Shown here piece by piece: positions 16,488 through 24,542 of a stretch of 64,000 bases of DNA. The notes beneath the pieces were generated by a model. The model saw nothing but the letters and a program-made list of their open reading frames with translations, was not told the DNA's origin and searched no databases. Each line of letters begins with the position of its first letter. Position 1 is the first letter of the stretch. The DNA is from Nocardioides sp. LHD-245. Its GTDB lineage: Bacteria > Actinomycetota > Actinomycetes > Propionibacteriales > Nocardioidaceae. Location of the stretch: positions 1 to 64,000 of the forward strand of contig NZ_JAVFWN010000012.1 of the NCBI RefSeq assembly GCF_030929495.1, given 5' to 3'. A program made the translations under genes and the position numbers.

Positions 16488-16927
16488 GAGAGTCCTTCCG
16501 GAGTCGTCGGGGGAGTGGGTTCGAGGACGGCCTGGAGCACGGCCACGGCGGTCGCGAGGTCGTCGGCGGTGAGATCGGTGCGAGCGAGGCGCTCGGAGAC
16601 GAGCGCGGCGCTGAGCCGCCGGATGCGACGCAGCTCGGCGCGCCCCGCGTCGGTGAGGTCGACGAGGCTGCTGCGGGCGTCCTCGGGATGGGGCGCCTTG
16701 GTCACCCAGCCCAGCTCGACGAGCTGGCGGACCTGGCCGGTCATCGTCGGCTGCGAGCAGCGGTCGACCTGGGCGAGCGCGGTGATGCCGAGCGGCCCGG
16801 TCTCGTCGAGGATCGAGAGCACCCGGGTGCCGGCGCTGGGCGCGTGCGCCCGCCGGACGAGCCGCACCAGCCGGGCGGCGTACACCGTGAGGTCGCTGCT
16901 GAGGGCGTCGACGCCGGGATTGCTCAC
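16484..16927 (-). CDS. MarR family transcriptional regulator
   Basis: 147 residues. Winged-helix domain: TRVLSILDETGPLGITALAQVDRCSQPTMTGQVRQLVELGWVTKAPHPEDARSSLVDLTDAGRAELRR, with the DxR wing. MarR proteins repress nearby efflux genes until a small aromatic ligand binds. It is the first gene of the MarR-MFS operon. A short dyad at 16944-16956 directly upstream is the likely operator. The gene is divergent from the DUF1697 gene. Confidence 0.92.
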   Translation of the reverse strand: MSNPGVDALSSDLTVYAARLVRLVRRAHAPSAGTRVLSILDETGPLGITALAQVDRCSQPTMTGQVRQLVELGWVTKAPHPEDARSSLVDLTDAGRAELRRIRRLSAALVSERLARTDLTADDLATAVAVLQAVLEPTPPTTPEGLS

Positions 16928-16943
16928 GTCCGACCAAGTTACA

Positions 16944-16956
16944 TAGGAAACCTATA
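16944..16956. promoter_or_regulatory. MarR operator candidate
   Basis: ATAGG-AAA-CCTAT, a perfect 5-bp dyad with a 3-base centre, in the 67-base gap between the MarR start (16927) and the DUF1697 start (16995). Its AT content stands out against the surroundings, as expected for a promoter/operator. Confidence 0.5.
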
Positions 16957-16994
16957 CATGTCGAGCGGGGGTGGCACACGACACAATCGGTGCC

Positions 16995-17537
16995 ATGCCC
17001 ACGTACGTCGCGTTCCTGCGTGCCATCAACCTCGGCCCCAACCGCAAGTTCCCGAAGGCCGACATCGTCGCCGCGACCGAGGCCGCCGGTGGCCGGGACG
17101 TGCGGACCCACATCAACACCGGCAACGTCCGGCTGACCATGTCGCTGCGGTCGCGGGCGAAGGTCGAGGCCGCGCTGGAGGCGGCGTACCTGGAGCGGAC
17201 CGGCTTCGAGGTCCCGACCATCGCCTACACCCCGGCCGAGCTGGTCGCGATCGCCGACGACGCCCGCGAGCTGGCCGCGGCCCGGACCGACCTCGAGCGG
17301 CACTACGTCTACCTGCTCAAGGAGGAGCCCGAGCCCGACCTGGTCGCCGCGGTCGAGGCGCGTGGCGACGAGGTCAACGCCATCGTCGTACGACGCCGGG
17401 CGGCGCACCTGCTCCTCGGACCCGGCTACCAGGCCGGTGGCGTCGACCCCTACAAGACCGAGAAGGCCCTGCGGGTGGTCGCCACCAACCGGAACTTCAA
17501 CGTCGTCACCACGCTGGCCGACACGTGGTGCTCATGA
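16995..17537 (+). CDS. DUF1697 family protein
   Basis: 180 residues. MPTYVAFLRAINLGPNRKFPKADI, THINTGNVRL and the C-terminal KTEKALRVVATNRNFNVVTTLAD are the DUF1697 signature, typically 170-190 residues. The family has an alpha/beta fold of two similar halves; no reaction is established. It is divergent from the MarR gene and 31 bases ahead of clpS. Confidence 0.88.
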   Translation: MPTYVAFLRAINLGPNRKFPKADIVAATEAAGGRDVRTHINTGNVRLTMSLRSRAKVEAALEAAYLERTGFEVPTIAYTPAELVAIADDARELAAARTDLERHYVYLLKEEPEPDLVAAVEARGDEVNAIVVRRRAAHLLLGPGYQAGGVDPYKTEKALRVVATNRNFNVVTTLADTWCS

Positions 17538-17568
17538 GTGCTCCAGGTCCCTGTGACACGATGGGACC

Positions 17569-17877
17569 GTGACGACCGCTAGCCCGGAGAAGGTCGATCC
17601 GGGAGTCCAGCAGGACCTCACCCCGGACGCGATCATGCTCACCGACACCCCCTGGGTGACGGTGGTGTGGAACGACCCCGTGAACCTGATGTCGTATGTG
17701 ACCTTCGTCTTCCAGAAGCACTTCGGCTACGGCAAGAAGAAGGCCGAGAAGCTGATGATGGAGGTCCACGAGGACGGCAGGTCCGTGGTCAGCAGCGGTA
17801 CCCGCGAGGAGATGGAGCGCGACGTGCAGGCGATGCACGAGTACGGCCTGTGGGCGACCCTCTCGAAGGCCGACTGA
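17569..17877 (+). CDS. clpS: ATP-dependent Clp protease adapter ClpS
   Basis: 102 residues. PWVTVVWNDPVNLMSYVTFVFQKHFGYGKKKAEKLMMEVHEDGRSVVSSGTREEMERDVQAMHEYGL is full-length ClpS: the ND-P-N segment shapes the N-degron pocket, and the Met and His of LMMEVHEDG contact the N-terminal residue. It delivers N-degron proteins to ClpAP/ClpCP. It starts the stretch that keeps the M. tuberculosis Rv1331-Rv1341 gene order. It is followed after 10 bases by the DUF2017 gene, as in that genome. Confidence 0.95.
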   Translation: MTTASPEKVDPGVQQDLTPDAIMLTDTPWVTVVWNDPVNLMSYVTFVFQKHFGYGKKKAEKLMMEVHEDGRSVVSSGTREEMERDVQAMHEYGLWATLSKAD

Positions 17878-17887
17878 GGGCGGCGGG

Positions 17888-18472
17888 GTGACCTCTGGAT
17901 TCGTCCGGCACCGCCGGAGCAAGCGCGCCATCGCGACCTTCTCGGTCTTCGAGGCCGACCTGTTGCGCTCCCTGGCCGCGCAGCTCGTCGAGCTGCTGCA
18001 CAACGAGTCGGCCGTCGCCGCCACCGAGCGCGACCCGCTGGAGGCGCTGCTCGACTTCTCCGGCCCGACGACCGAGCCCGAGGACCCGGTGCTGCGCCGG
18101 CTCTTCCCCAACGCCTACCGCGGAGACGACGAGGCCGCCGGTGAGTTCCGCCGGTTCACCGAGGGCACGCTGCGCGACGGCAAGGCCCGGGCCGCGGCAT
18201 CGGTGATCGACGTCCTCGAGGAGGCCGGCCTGCCGTCGGAGCCGACCGAGGAGGACCTCACCATCGACGTCGAGCTCGATCCGGAGATCGCGCTGGTCTG
18301 GATGCGCTCGTTCACCGACCTGCGCCTGGCCCTCGGCACCCGGCTCGAGGTCCACGAGGGCGACGAGGACTACTGGCACTCGCTCCCCGACGACGACCCC
18401 CGCGCCCAGGCCCACCACATCTACGAGTGGCTCGGGTTCCTGCAGGAGACCCTGGTCCACGCCGTGCGCTGA
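17888..18472 (+). CDS. DUF2017 family protein
   Basis: 194 residues, soluble and acidic. The conserved blocks FSVFEADLLRSLAAQLVELL, DPVLRRLFPNAYRGDDEAAGEFRRFTEGTLRDGK and YEWLGFLQETLV mark DUF2017, a family I know almost only from actinobacteria, next to clpS. A role with ClpS or the Clp protease is an inference from neighbourhood. It starts with GTG 10 bases after clpS. A hairpin at 18506-18564 follows. Confidence 0.88.
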   Translation: MTSGFVRHRRSKRAIATFSVFEADLLRSLAAQLVELLHNESAVAATERDPLEALLDFSGPTTEPEDPVLRRLFPNAYRGDDEAAGEFRRFTEGTLRDGKARAAASVIDVLEEAGLPSEPTEEDLTIDVELDPEIALVWMRSFTDLRLALGTRLEVHEGDEDYWHSLPDDDPRAQAHHIYEWLGFLQETLVHAVR

Positions 18473-18505
18473 GCCTGGTCCAGCGGCAGGTGGCTCGTGC
18501 GGGCC

Positions 18506-18564
18506 ACGCAACTACCGAAATTGTCGCCGTGTCCGGCCGGAGGCAGCAATTCCGGTCGTTGCGT
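18506..18564. terminator. Hairpin between convergent genes
   Basis: Arms at 18506-18528 and 18542-18564 pair at 19 of 23 positions around a 13-base loop. It lies between the DUF2017 stop (18472) and the universal stress gene stop (18573), so it can end both transcripts. It lacks a U-tract. Confidence 0.55.
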
Positions 18565-18572
18565 CGTCCACA

Positions 18573-18977
18573 TCAGCCGGCGGGCTTCACCGCCAGCACC
18601 GGACAGTGCGCCTCGAGGATGATCCGCTGGGCCACGCTGCCGAGCAGGAGCTTGCCGACGGGGGTGCGGTGCCGGATGCCGACCACGATCAGGCCGGCCC
18701 GCTCCTCGTCGGCCGCGGCGATGACGGCGTCGGCGACGTCCGTCACCACGTCGTGGCGTACGACGACGTCGACTCCGTCGCTGGCCAGCCGGTCGCGCAG
18801 CGCGGCGATGTCCGCGTCGTGCGCGAACCGGGCGTCGACCAGGCTGCTGCCGAGTGTCGCGTTCACGACGACCAGCCGGGCGCCGTCCTTGCGGGCGAGT
18901 CCGGCGGCGTGCTCGAGGGCGGCGGCGCCGTACCGGTCCGCGCTGTAGGCGACCACGATGCTCCCGGACGTGCTCAT
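18573..18977 (-). CDS. Universal stress protein (UspA family)
   Basis: 134 residues. IVVAYSADRYGAAALEHAAGLARKDGARLVVVNA opens the fold, and GLIVVGIRHRTPVGKLLLGSVAQRIILEAHCPVLAVKP carries the G-x2-G-x9-G(S) ATP-binding pattern in modified form, so nucleotide binding is likely. Its start overlaps the stop of tctA by 4 bases (18974-18977), making it the last gene of the tctCBA operon. A stress-type ATP-binding protein at the end of a carboxylate uptake operon may tune the transporter; this is inference. Confidence 0.9.
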   Translation of the reverse strand: MSTSGSIVVAYSADRYGAAALEHAAGLARKDGARLVVVNATLGSSLVDARFAHDADIAALRDRLASDGVDVVVRHDVVTDVADAVIAAADEERAGLIVVGIRHRTPVGKLLLGSVAQRIILEAHCPVLAVKPAG

Positions 18978-20503
18978 CGCTCGACCAGCTCCTTCTCGTC
19001 GGTGTCATCGGCATCCGCGGCGGGTGAGTGCTCCGCCGCTGCGGGCCTGCGGAGGCCGGCGACGGCCATGGCGACGAGCAGCAGCGCCATCACGACGTAG
19101 ACGACGACGGCGACCGGCTCGCTCCACAGGGTGCTCACGTCACCCTGCGAGATCTTCAGGGCGGTGGTCAGCTGCTCCTCGAGCTTGGGGCCGAGGATGA
19201 CGCCGATGATCAGCGGCAGCACGGGGATGCCGAAGCGGCGCATGAAGAAGCCGAGCACGCCGATGACCAGCAGCAGCGCGAGGTCGAACGCCTGGAAGTT
19301 CACGCTGTAGGCGCCGAGCGAGGCGAAGAAGAGGATGCCCGCGTACAGGTAGGGCCGGGGGATCCGCAGCAGCTTCGCCCACAGCGGGGCCATCGGCAGG
19401 TTGAGCACCAGCAGCAGCGCGTTGGCCACGAACAGGCTGGCGAGCAGTCCCCAGACCAGGTCCGGGTGGTCGTCCATCAGGGTCGGGCCGGTCTGGAAGC
19501 CGTAGCCCTGCAGTGCCACCAGCATGATCGCGGCGGTCGCCGTGGTGGGCAGACCCAGCGCGAGCAGCGGCACCAGGGTGCCCGCGGCCGAGGCGTTGTT
19601 GGCCGCCTCCGGGCCGGCGACGCCCTCGATCGCGCCCCTGCCGAACTCCTCGGGGTGCTTCGACAGCTTCTTCTCCGTCGCGTAGGACAAGAAGGTGGGC
19701 AGCTCCGCGCCACCGGCCGGCAGGGCGCCGAACGGGAAGCCGAACGCCGTGCCGCGCAGCCACGGCTTCCAGGAGCGGCCCCAGTCCTCGCGGCTCATCC
19801 AGGGCTGGCCGACGGGGATGATCTCCAGCGGCTTGCGGCGCAGGTGCGCCGCGACCCACAGCGCCTCGCCGATCGCGAACAGCGCGACCGCGACGACCAC
19901 GATGTCGATGCCGTCCGCGAGGAGCGGCTCGCCGAAGGTGAGTCGAGCCTGCCCGGTGCTGGTGCCGACCAGGCCGATCGCGAGGCCGAGGAAGAGCCCG
20001 ATGAAGCCGCGCAGCTTGGACGCGCCGAGCACGGCGGTGACGGCGAACAGTGCCAGCACCATCAGCGCGAAGTACGACGGGGAGCCGAGCGTGACGACGA
20101 TGTCGGCGACCTGCGGGGTGACGATCCACAGCAGGACCGTCGCGATGCTGCCGGCGACGAACGAGCCGATCGCGGCGGTGGCGAGGGCCTGGGCGGCCCG
20201 CCCCGCCTTGGCCATCTTGTTGCCCTCGATCGCGGTGATCACCGACGAGGACTCGCCGGGTGTGTTGAGCAGGATCGAGGTGGTCGAGCCGCCGTACATG
20301 CCCCCGTAGTAGATGCCGGCGAACATGATGATCGCGCTGTCCGCGCCGACGCTGTAGGTCACCGGCAGCAGCAGGGCCAGGGTCATCGCCGGTCCGATTC
20401 CCGGGAGTACGCCGACAGCGGTGCCGAGCAGCACGCCGAGGGCGGCGAAGAGCAGGTTCTCGGGGGTGAGGGCGGTCTGGAAGCCGTCGAGGAGCAGGTC
20501 CAT
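18974..20503 (-). CDS. tctA: Tripartite tricarboxylate transporter permease TctA
   Basis: 509 residues, about 12 membrane helices. The TctA signature is clear: GVLPGIGPAMTLALLLPVTYSVGADSAIIMFAGIYYGGMYGGSTTSILLNTPGESSSVITAIEGNKMAKAGRAAQALATAAIGSFVAG and, later, GAIEGVAGPEAANNASAAGTLVPLLALGLPTTATAAIML. This is the large channel subunit of the TTT secondary transporters for citrate or other carboxylates. It shares one base with tctB's stop (20503). Confidence 0.95.
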   Translation of the reverse strand: MDLLLDGFQTALTPENLLFAALGVLLGTAVGVLPGIGPAMTLALLLPVTYSVGADSAIIMFAGIYYGGMYGGSTTSILLNTPGESSSVITAIEGNKMAKAGRAAQALATAAIGSFVAGSIATVLLWIVTPQVADIVVTLGSPSYFALMVLALFAVTAVLGASKLRGFIGLFLGLAIGLVGTSTGQARLTFGEPLLADGIDIVVVAVALFAIGEALWVAAHLRRKPLEIIPVGQPWMSREDWGRSWKPWLRGTAFGFPFGALPAGGAELPTFLSYATEKKLSKHPEEFGRGAIEGVAGPEAANNASAAGTLVPLLALGLPTTATAAIMLVALQGYGFQTGPTLMDDHPDLVWGLLASLFVANALLLVLNLPMAPLWAKLLRIPRPYLYAGILFFASLGAYSVNFQAFDLALLLVIGVLGFFMRRFGIPVLPLIIGVILGPKLEEQLTTALKISQGDVSTLWSEPVAVVVYVVMALLLVAMAVAGLRRPAAAEHSPAADADDTDEKELVER

Positions 20504-21018
20504 CAGAGCACTCCGTCCAGGATGCCGGCGGGGATCGGGATCCCGAGGCCGACGTAGAAGCCGTACCAGCTGCCGACCGACAGGGCGACGCCGACGGCGA
20601 GGTCACGGACCCAGCTGCGGCTGCCGAGGACGACGGCCGAACCGGCGAACAGCAGGGCGCCGGTGATCGCCCAGCCCAGGACGTCGATCAGCGCGATGTT
20701 GGCGACCAGCACGAGGGCCAGCAGGCCGACGGTGCGTACGTCGGTGCCCTGGGTGAGGTCGACGTCCTCGCCCTCCTCGGCCTCGGGCCGGTCGCCGCGG
20801 GCGGTCGCGACGGCGAGCAGGACGCCGAGGAGCGCGAGGACCCCGCCGACGACGTACGGGATCGTGTAGGGCTGGACCGGCTGGTCGGCGAAGCCGTCCT
20901 CCAGGCCGGCGGCGTCCACCAGGACGTAGCCGCCGGCGAGCACGAGGAACGCGGCCAGGCCGTACTGGGCCTTGTCGACGACCCGGCTTCCGGGTCGGTC
21001 GAGGTCGGGGGTGGTCAT
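20503..21018 (-). CDS. tctB: Tripartite tricarboxylate transporter small subunit TctB
   Basis: 171 residues with four predicted membrane helices (AAFLVLAGGYVLVDAAG; IPYVVGGVLALLGVLLAVA; TVGLLALVLVANIALIDVLGWAITGALLFAGSAVVLGSR; LAVGVALSVGSWYGFYVGLGI), as in DUF1468/TctB. The central loop is acidic (EAEEGEDVD). The ATG at 21018 overlaps the end of tctC (21015) and the stop touches tctA, so translation is coupled along the operon. Confidence 0.92.
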   Translation of the reverse strand: MTTPDLDRPGSRVVDKAQYGLAAFLVLAGGYVLVDAAGLEDGFADQPVQPYTIPYVVGGVLALLGVLLAVATARGDRPEAEEGEDVDLTQGTDVRTVGLLALVLVANIALIDVLGWAITGALLFAGSAVVLGSRSWVRDLAVGVALSVGSWYGFYVGLGIPIPAGILDGVL

Positions 21019-22010
21019 GCGAGTCCCAGCTCCTTCAGGGTGTCGGCGACGCGGTCGTCCTGCTCGGCGAGGAAGTCCTCGAACTCCTGGCCGGTGGCGA
21101 AGTTGTCGGTCCAGCCGTTGGCCTCGAGCGCGTCCCTCCACTCGTCCGTGTCGTGCATCTCGGTGAGCAGCTCGGTGAGGTAGTCCCGCTGCGCGTCGGA
21201 GATGCCGGGCGGGGCGAGGACGCCGCGCCAGTTGGTGAAGACCAGGTCGACCCCGGCCTCGGTCAGGGTCGGCGCGTCGATCCCGTCGAGGCGCTCGGCG
21301 CCGGAGACCGCGAGGACCCGCAGCTTGCCGTCCTCGATCTGGCCCTCGAACTCGCCGAGGCCGGACATGCCGACGTCGATCTTGGCGCCGAGGAGTGCCG
21401 TCGTGAGGGGGCCGCCGCCGTCGTACGAGATGTAGTTGACCTGCGTCGGGTCGACCCCGATCGCGTCGGCGAGCTGCATCGGGAACAGGTGGTCGGGGCC
21501 GCCGTTGCTGGAGCCGCCGCCGACGGCGAGACCGCCCGGGTCCTCGCGCCACGCCACGACCAGGTCGTCGATCGTCTCGAACGGCGAGTCGGCGGGCACC
21601 AGGATGCCCTCCTGCTCCTCGACCAGCCGGGCGATCGGCGTCATCTTGAGCGGGGTGGCGCTCGACTTGTTGGTGTAGACCGCGCCGACCACGCCGAGCC
21701 CCATCAGCATCATGAGGTCGTCGGCGCCCTTCTCGTTGACCAGCCGCTGCATCGCGACCGTGCCGCTCGCGCCCTGCACGTTGGTGATCTCGAAGCGGCC
21801 GGTGAGGTCGTTGTCCTCCAAGGCCCGCGCGGCGGCGCGGCCGGTGAGGTCGTAGCCGCCGCCCACGCTGTTGGGGATCATCATCCGCAGCCGCCGGTTG
21901 CTCGGGTCGTCCGAGTCGCGGGTGACCCCGCAGCCGCTGACGACCGCGGCGAGCGCCAGGGCGAGGAGGAGCGCGACGAGGGCGGTGCCCTTCGGCCGAC
22001 TCACATGCAT
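21015..22010 (-). CDS. tctC: Tripartite tricarboxylate transporter receptor TctC
   Basis: 331 residues. The N-terminal signal ALVALLLALALAAVVSGC ends in a lipobox-like VSGC, so the receptor is membrane-tethered. The Bug/TctC fold is seen in MMIPNSVGGGYDLTGRAAARAL, TNVQGASGTVAM and NWRGVLAPPGISDAQRDYL. TctC receptors bind a carboxylate through two buried water molecules. It is the first gene of tctCBA-usp and is divergent from the sensor kinase, which probably responds to the same ligand. Confidence 0.93.
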   Translation of the reverse strand: MHVSRPKGTALVALLLALALAAVVSGCGVTRDSDDPSNRRLRMMIPNSVGGGYDLTGRAAARALEDNDLTGRFEITNVQGASGTVAMQRLVNEKGADDLMMLMGLGVVGAVYTNKSSATPLKMTPIARLVEEQEGILVPADSPFETIDDLVVAWREDPGGLAVGGGSSNGGPDHLFPMQLADAIGVDPTQVNYISYDGGGPLTTALLGAKIDVGMSGLGEFEGQIEDGKLRVLAVSGAERLDGIDAPTLTEAGVDLVFTNWRGVLAPPGISDAQRDYLTELLTEMHDTDEWRDALEANGWTDNFATGQEFEDFLAEQDDRVADTLKELGLA

Positions 22011-22019
22011 GGGAACCTC

Positions 22020-22054
22020 CGGATCGGGTGGTGACCGCGCTCACGTGCGATCCG
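22020..22054. promoter_or_regulatory. Dyad in the tctC/kinase divergent promoter region
   Basis: CGGATCG (22020-22026) and CGATCCG (22048-22054) form a perfect 7-bp inverted repeat with a 21-base spacer, located between the tctC start at 22010 and the kinase start at 22119. The spacing (28 bases centre to centre) would put both halves on nearly one DNA face. A role as response-regulator site is a guess. Confidence 0.3.
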
Positions 22055-22118
22055 TGTCAGCATGGCGGTGGCTGTGGCGGCCGTCACGCTTGCGGACGCA
22101 AAGGAGGTTGTGGTCGTT

Positions 22119-23828
22119 GTGGTCGCACCCATCGCGCGGTTGAGCTGGCGCCGCGGCGAGCTGACCCTGGCCGCGAAGGTGCTGCTCCTGCAGCTCCTCG
22201 TGATCGTGGTGCTGCTCGTCGCGGTCGGCGTGCTCAGCATCCGGCAGTCCAACGCCGACTTCGCCGACGAGCGGGGCGCGCAGATGCGCTCGGTGGCGGA
22301 GTACGTCGCCGTGCAGGACTTCGTCCGGACCGGGCTCGAGGACGTGCGCCGCGGTGCCGAGCTGTGGCAGGTCTCGGCCGACCTGACGTCGTACGCCGAG
22401 CGCGGGGTGCGCCTCTCCGGCGCGACCGACGTCCTCGTGGTCGGAGCCGACGGCACCGTCCTCGCGGCGACCGACGCCAGCCGGGTGGGGGAGCGGGCCG
22501 ACCTGGGTGGCGGCGAGGTGGGAGCCGGGCGCGGGGGGACGACCGACGTCGAGGCGGGCGGTGAGCGGCGGGTGGCGGCCTACGCGCCCGTCATCGCGGA
22601 CGCGGCGGGCGACAACAGCGCCGTCGGTGCCATCGTGGCCGAGGTGGCCTATCCGTCCCTGGCCGACCAGCTCGCCGAGGCGGTGCCCGAGCTGGGGCTC
22701 TTCCTGGGGCTGGGCGCGGTGCTCGGCCTGGTCGGCACGGGGCTGGTCGCGCGCGTCGTCCGCCGATCGACCCGCGGCCTCGGCACCACCGAGCTCGCCC
22801 ACCTGGCCGACCACCGGGAGGCGCTGCTGCACGCGATCCGCGAGGGCGTCGTCGGTGTCGGCACCGACGGCCGGGTGACGGTGATGAACGACGCGGCCCG
22901 GGCCACGCTCGGACTCGACGGCGGGCCGGAGCCGGTCGGCCGGCAGGTCGACGATCTCGGCCTGGACCCGCACGTCGTGGCGCTCCTGGCCGGCGCGGGC
23001 GGGGGCGCGGCCGCGCAGGTCCGCGACGCGCTCGCGCTCGTCGGGACCCGGGTCGTGGTGTTCAACCGCGGCGACGCCTCGTCGGGCGGCCGGGGGATCG
23101 GCACGGTCACGACGTTGCGCGACCGCACCGAGCTGGTCTCACTGCAGAGCCAGCTCAGCTCCAACCTCTCGATCACCGACACCCTGCGTGCCCAGACCCA
23201 CGAGTTCGACAACCGCCTGCACACGATCTCGGGGCTGGTCCAGCTGGGGGAGTACGACGAGGTGGCGAGCCTGGTCGGCACCCTGACCCGGCACCGGGCG
23301 GAGGTGGGGGAGCAGGTCGCGCAGCGACTCGCCGACCCGGCCGTGGCGGCGCTCGTCGTCGCCAAGTACGCGGTGGCCGAGGAGCGCGGCGTCTCCCTCG
23401 TGCTCGACCCGGGGTCGCGGCTGCCCGCGCTCGCGCCCGACGAGAGCGCCGACCTCACCACGGTTCTGGGCAACCTCGTCGACAACGCCGTCGACGCCTG
23501 CGCCGGCCGGCCGGCGGCGCTGGTCGAGATCTGGGTGCATGCCGAGCAGGCGTCGGCCGGCGCGGTCCGGGTCCGGGTCCGCGACAACGGCCCCGGTATC
23601 TCCGCCGACCTGCGCGACGCCATCTTCGTCCGCGGCTTCTCCACCAAGGAGGAGGTGCTCGGCGGGCGCGGCATCGGGCTGCCGCTGGTCCGGCTGATCT
23701 GCGCCCAGCGCGGCGGCGAGGTCGTGGTCGACGACGCCGAGCCCGGGCGCCCGCAGGACGGCGGAGGCGCCGAGTTCCGGGTCGTGCTCCCCATCGGCCC
23801 CGTCGTCGGTCAGGATGGGCGACCGTGA
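22119..23828 (+). CDS. Sensor histidine kinase, CitA/DcuS type
   Basis: 569 residues from GTG 22119, chosen because AAGGAGG (22101-22107) lies 11 bases upstream; GTG 22110 is too close to it. Layout: TM1 (VLLLQLLVIVVLLVAVGVL), an extracytoplasmic PAS-like sensor domain to about residue 200, TM2 (LGLFLGLGAVLGLVGTGLVARVV), a cytoplasmic PAS, then the DHp with phospho-accepting His361 in AQTHEFDNRLHTI and an ATPase domain (NLVDNAVDAC, DNGPGIS, GRGIGLPLV). This is the carboxylate-sensor class. Divergence from tctCBA suggests it controls that operon. Confidence 0.92.
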   Translation: MVAPIARLSWRRGELTLAAKVLLLQLLVIVVLLVAVGVLSIRQSNADFADERGAQMRSVAEYVAVQDFVRTGLEDVRRGAELWQVSADLTSYAERGVRLSGATDVLVVGADGTVLAATDASRVGERADLGGGEVGAGRGGTTDVEAGGERRVAAYAPVIADAAGDNSAVGAIVAEVAYPSLADQLAEAVPELGLFLGLGAVLGLVGTGLVARVVRRSTRGLGTTELAHLADHREALLHAIREGVVGVGTDGRVTVMNDAARATLGLDGGPEPVGRQVDDLGLDPHVVALLAGAGGGAAAQVRDALALVGTRVVVFNRGDASSGGRGIGTVTTLRDRTELVSLQSQLSSNLSITDTLRAQTHEFDNRLHTISGLVQLGEYDEVASLVGTLTRHRAEVGEQVAQRLADPAVAALVVAKYAVAEERGVSLVLDPGSRLPALAPDESADLTTVLGNLVDNAVDACAGRPAALVEIWVHAEQASAGAVRVRVRDNGPGISADLRDAIFVRGFSTKEEVLGGRGIGLPLVRLICAQRGGEVVVDDAEPGRPQDGGGAEFRVVLPIGPVVGQDGRP

Positions 23829-24532
23829 GCCGGGTACTGCGCGTCCTCGTGGTCGACGACGACTTCATGGTCGCCCGCATCCACGGTCGCTTCGTCGAGC
23901 AGACCGAAGGGTTCGAGGTCGTGGGCACCGCCCGCACCGGCGCGGAGGCCCTCGAGCTCGCCGTCGCCCTTCTACCGGACCTGGTGCTGCTCGACGTGCA
24001 CCTGCCCGACCTCTCCGGGCTCGAGGTCCTCGAGGGGCTGCGCGCCAGGTCCCGTGAGCAGGGGCGCGACGTCGCCGTCGTCATGGTCACGGCCGAGCGC
24101 GGGGCCGCCGCGGTCCGCGCCGCACTCCACGGCGGCGCGCTGCAGTACCTCGTCAAGCCGTTCGAGTACGACGACCTGGCCGAGCGCCTGCGCCGGGTGG
24201 CCGCCATCCTCGCCACCCTGCCCGGCGCGGCCGGGGACCGCGAGGCGGAGGTCGACCAGGCCACGATCGACCGGGCCTTCGGGACCGGCTCGCCCGTCGA
24301 CGTACCGCCGGGACTGCCGAAGGGACTGAGCCCCGAGACGGCGGAGCTGGTGCTGGAGGCGGCGCGGGCCGCGGGGGAGATCTCCGCCTCGGAGACGGCC
24401 GAGACGGTCGGCCTGTCCCGGGTCACTGCCCGGCGCTACCTCGAGCATTTCGTGGACGCCGGCGCCGCCGAGGTCCGGCTGCGGTACGGCGGCACCGGAC
24501 GCCCGGAGCGGCGGTATCGGGTCAAGGCTTAG
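23825..24532 (+). CDS. Response regulator, CitB/DcuR type
   Basis: 235 residues. Receiver domain: acidic DDD at 11-13, phospho-accepting Asp57 in LVLLDVHLPDLSGLEVLE, and Lys111 in YLVKPFEY. The C-terminal half has the CitB-type helix-turn-helix (GEISASETAETVGLSRVTARRYLEHFVDAGAAEVRLRYGGTGRPERRY). GTG 23825 overlaps the kinase stop, so they are one operon. It probably activates the divergent tctCBA genes on carboxylate sensing; a 7-bp dyad at 22020-22054 in the shared promoter gap could be its site. Confidence 0.92.
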   Translation: MSRVLRVLVVDDDFMVARIHGRFVEQTEGFEVVGTARTGAEALELAVALLPDLVLLDVHLPDLSGLEVLEGLRARSREQGRDVAVVMVTAERGAAAVRAALHGGALQYLVKPFEYDDLAERLRRVAAILATLPGAAGDREAEVDQATIDRAFGTGSPVDVPPGLPKGLSPETAELVLEAARAAGEISASETAETVGLSRVTARRYLEHFVDAGAAEVRLRYGGTGRPERRYRVKA

Positions 24533-24542
24533 GCTGGGAGGC

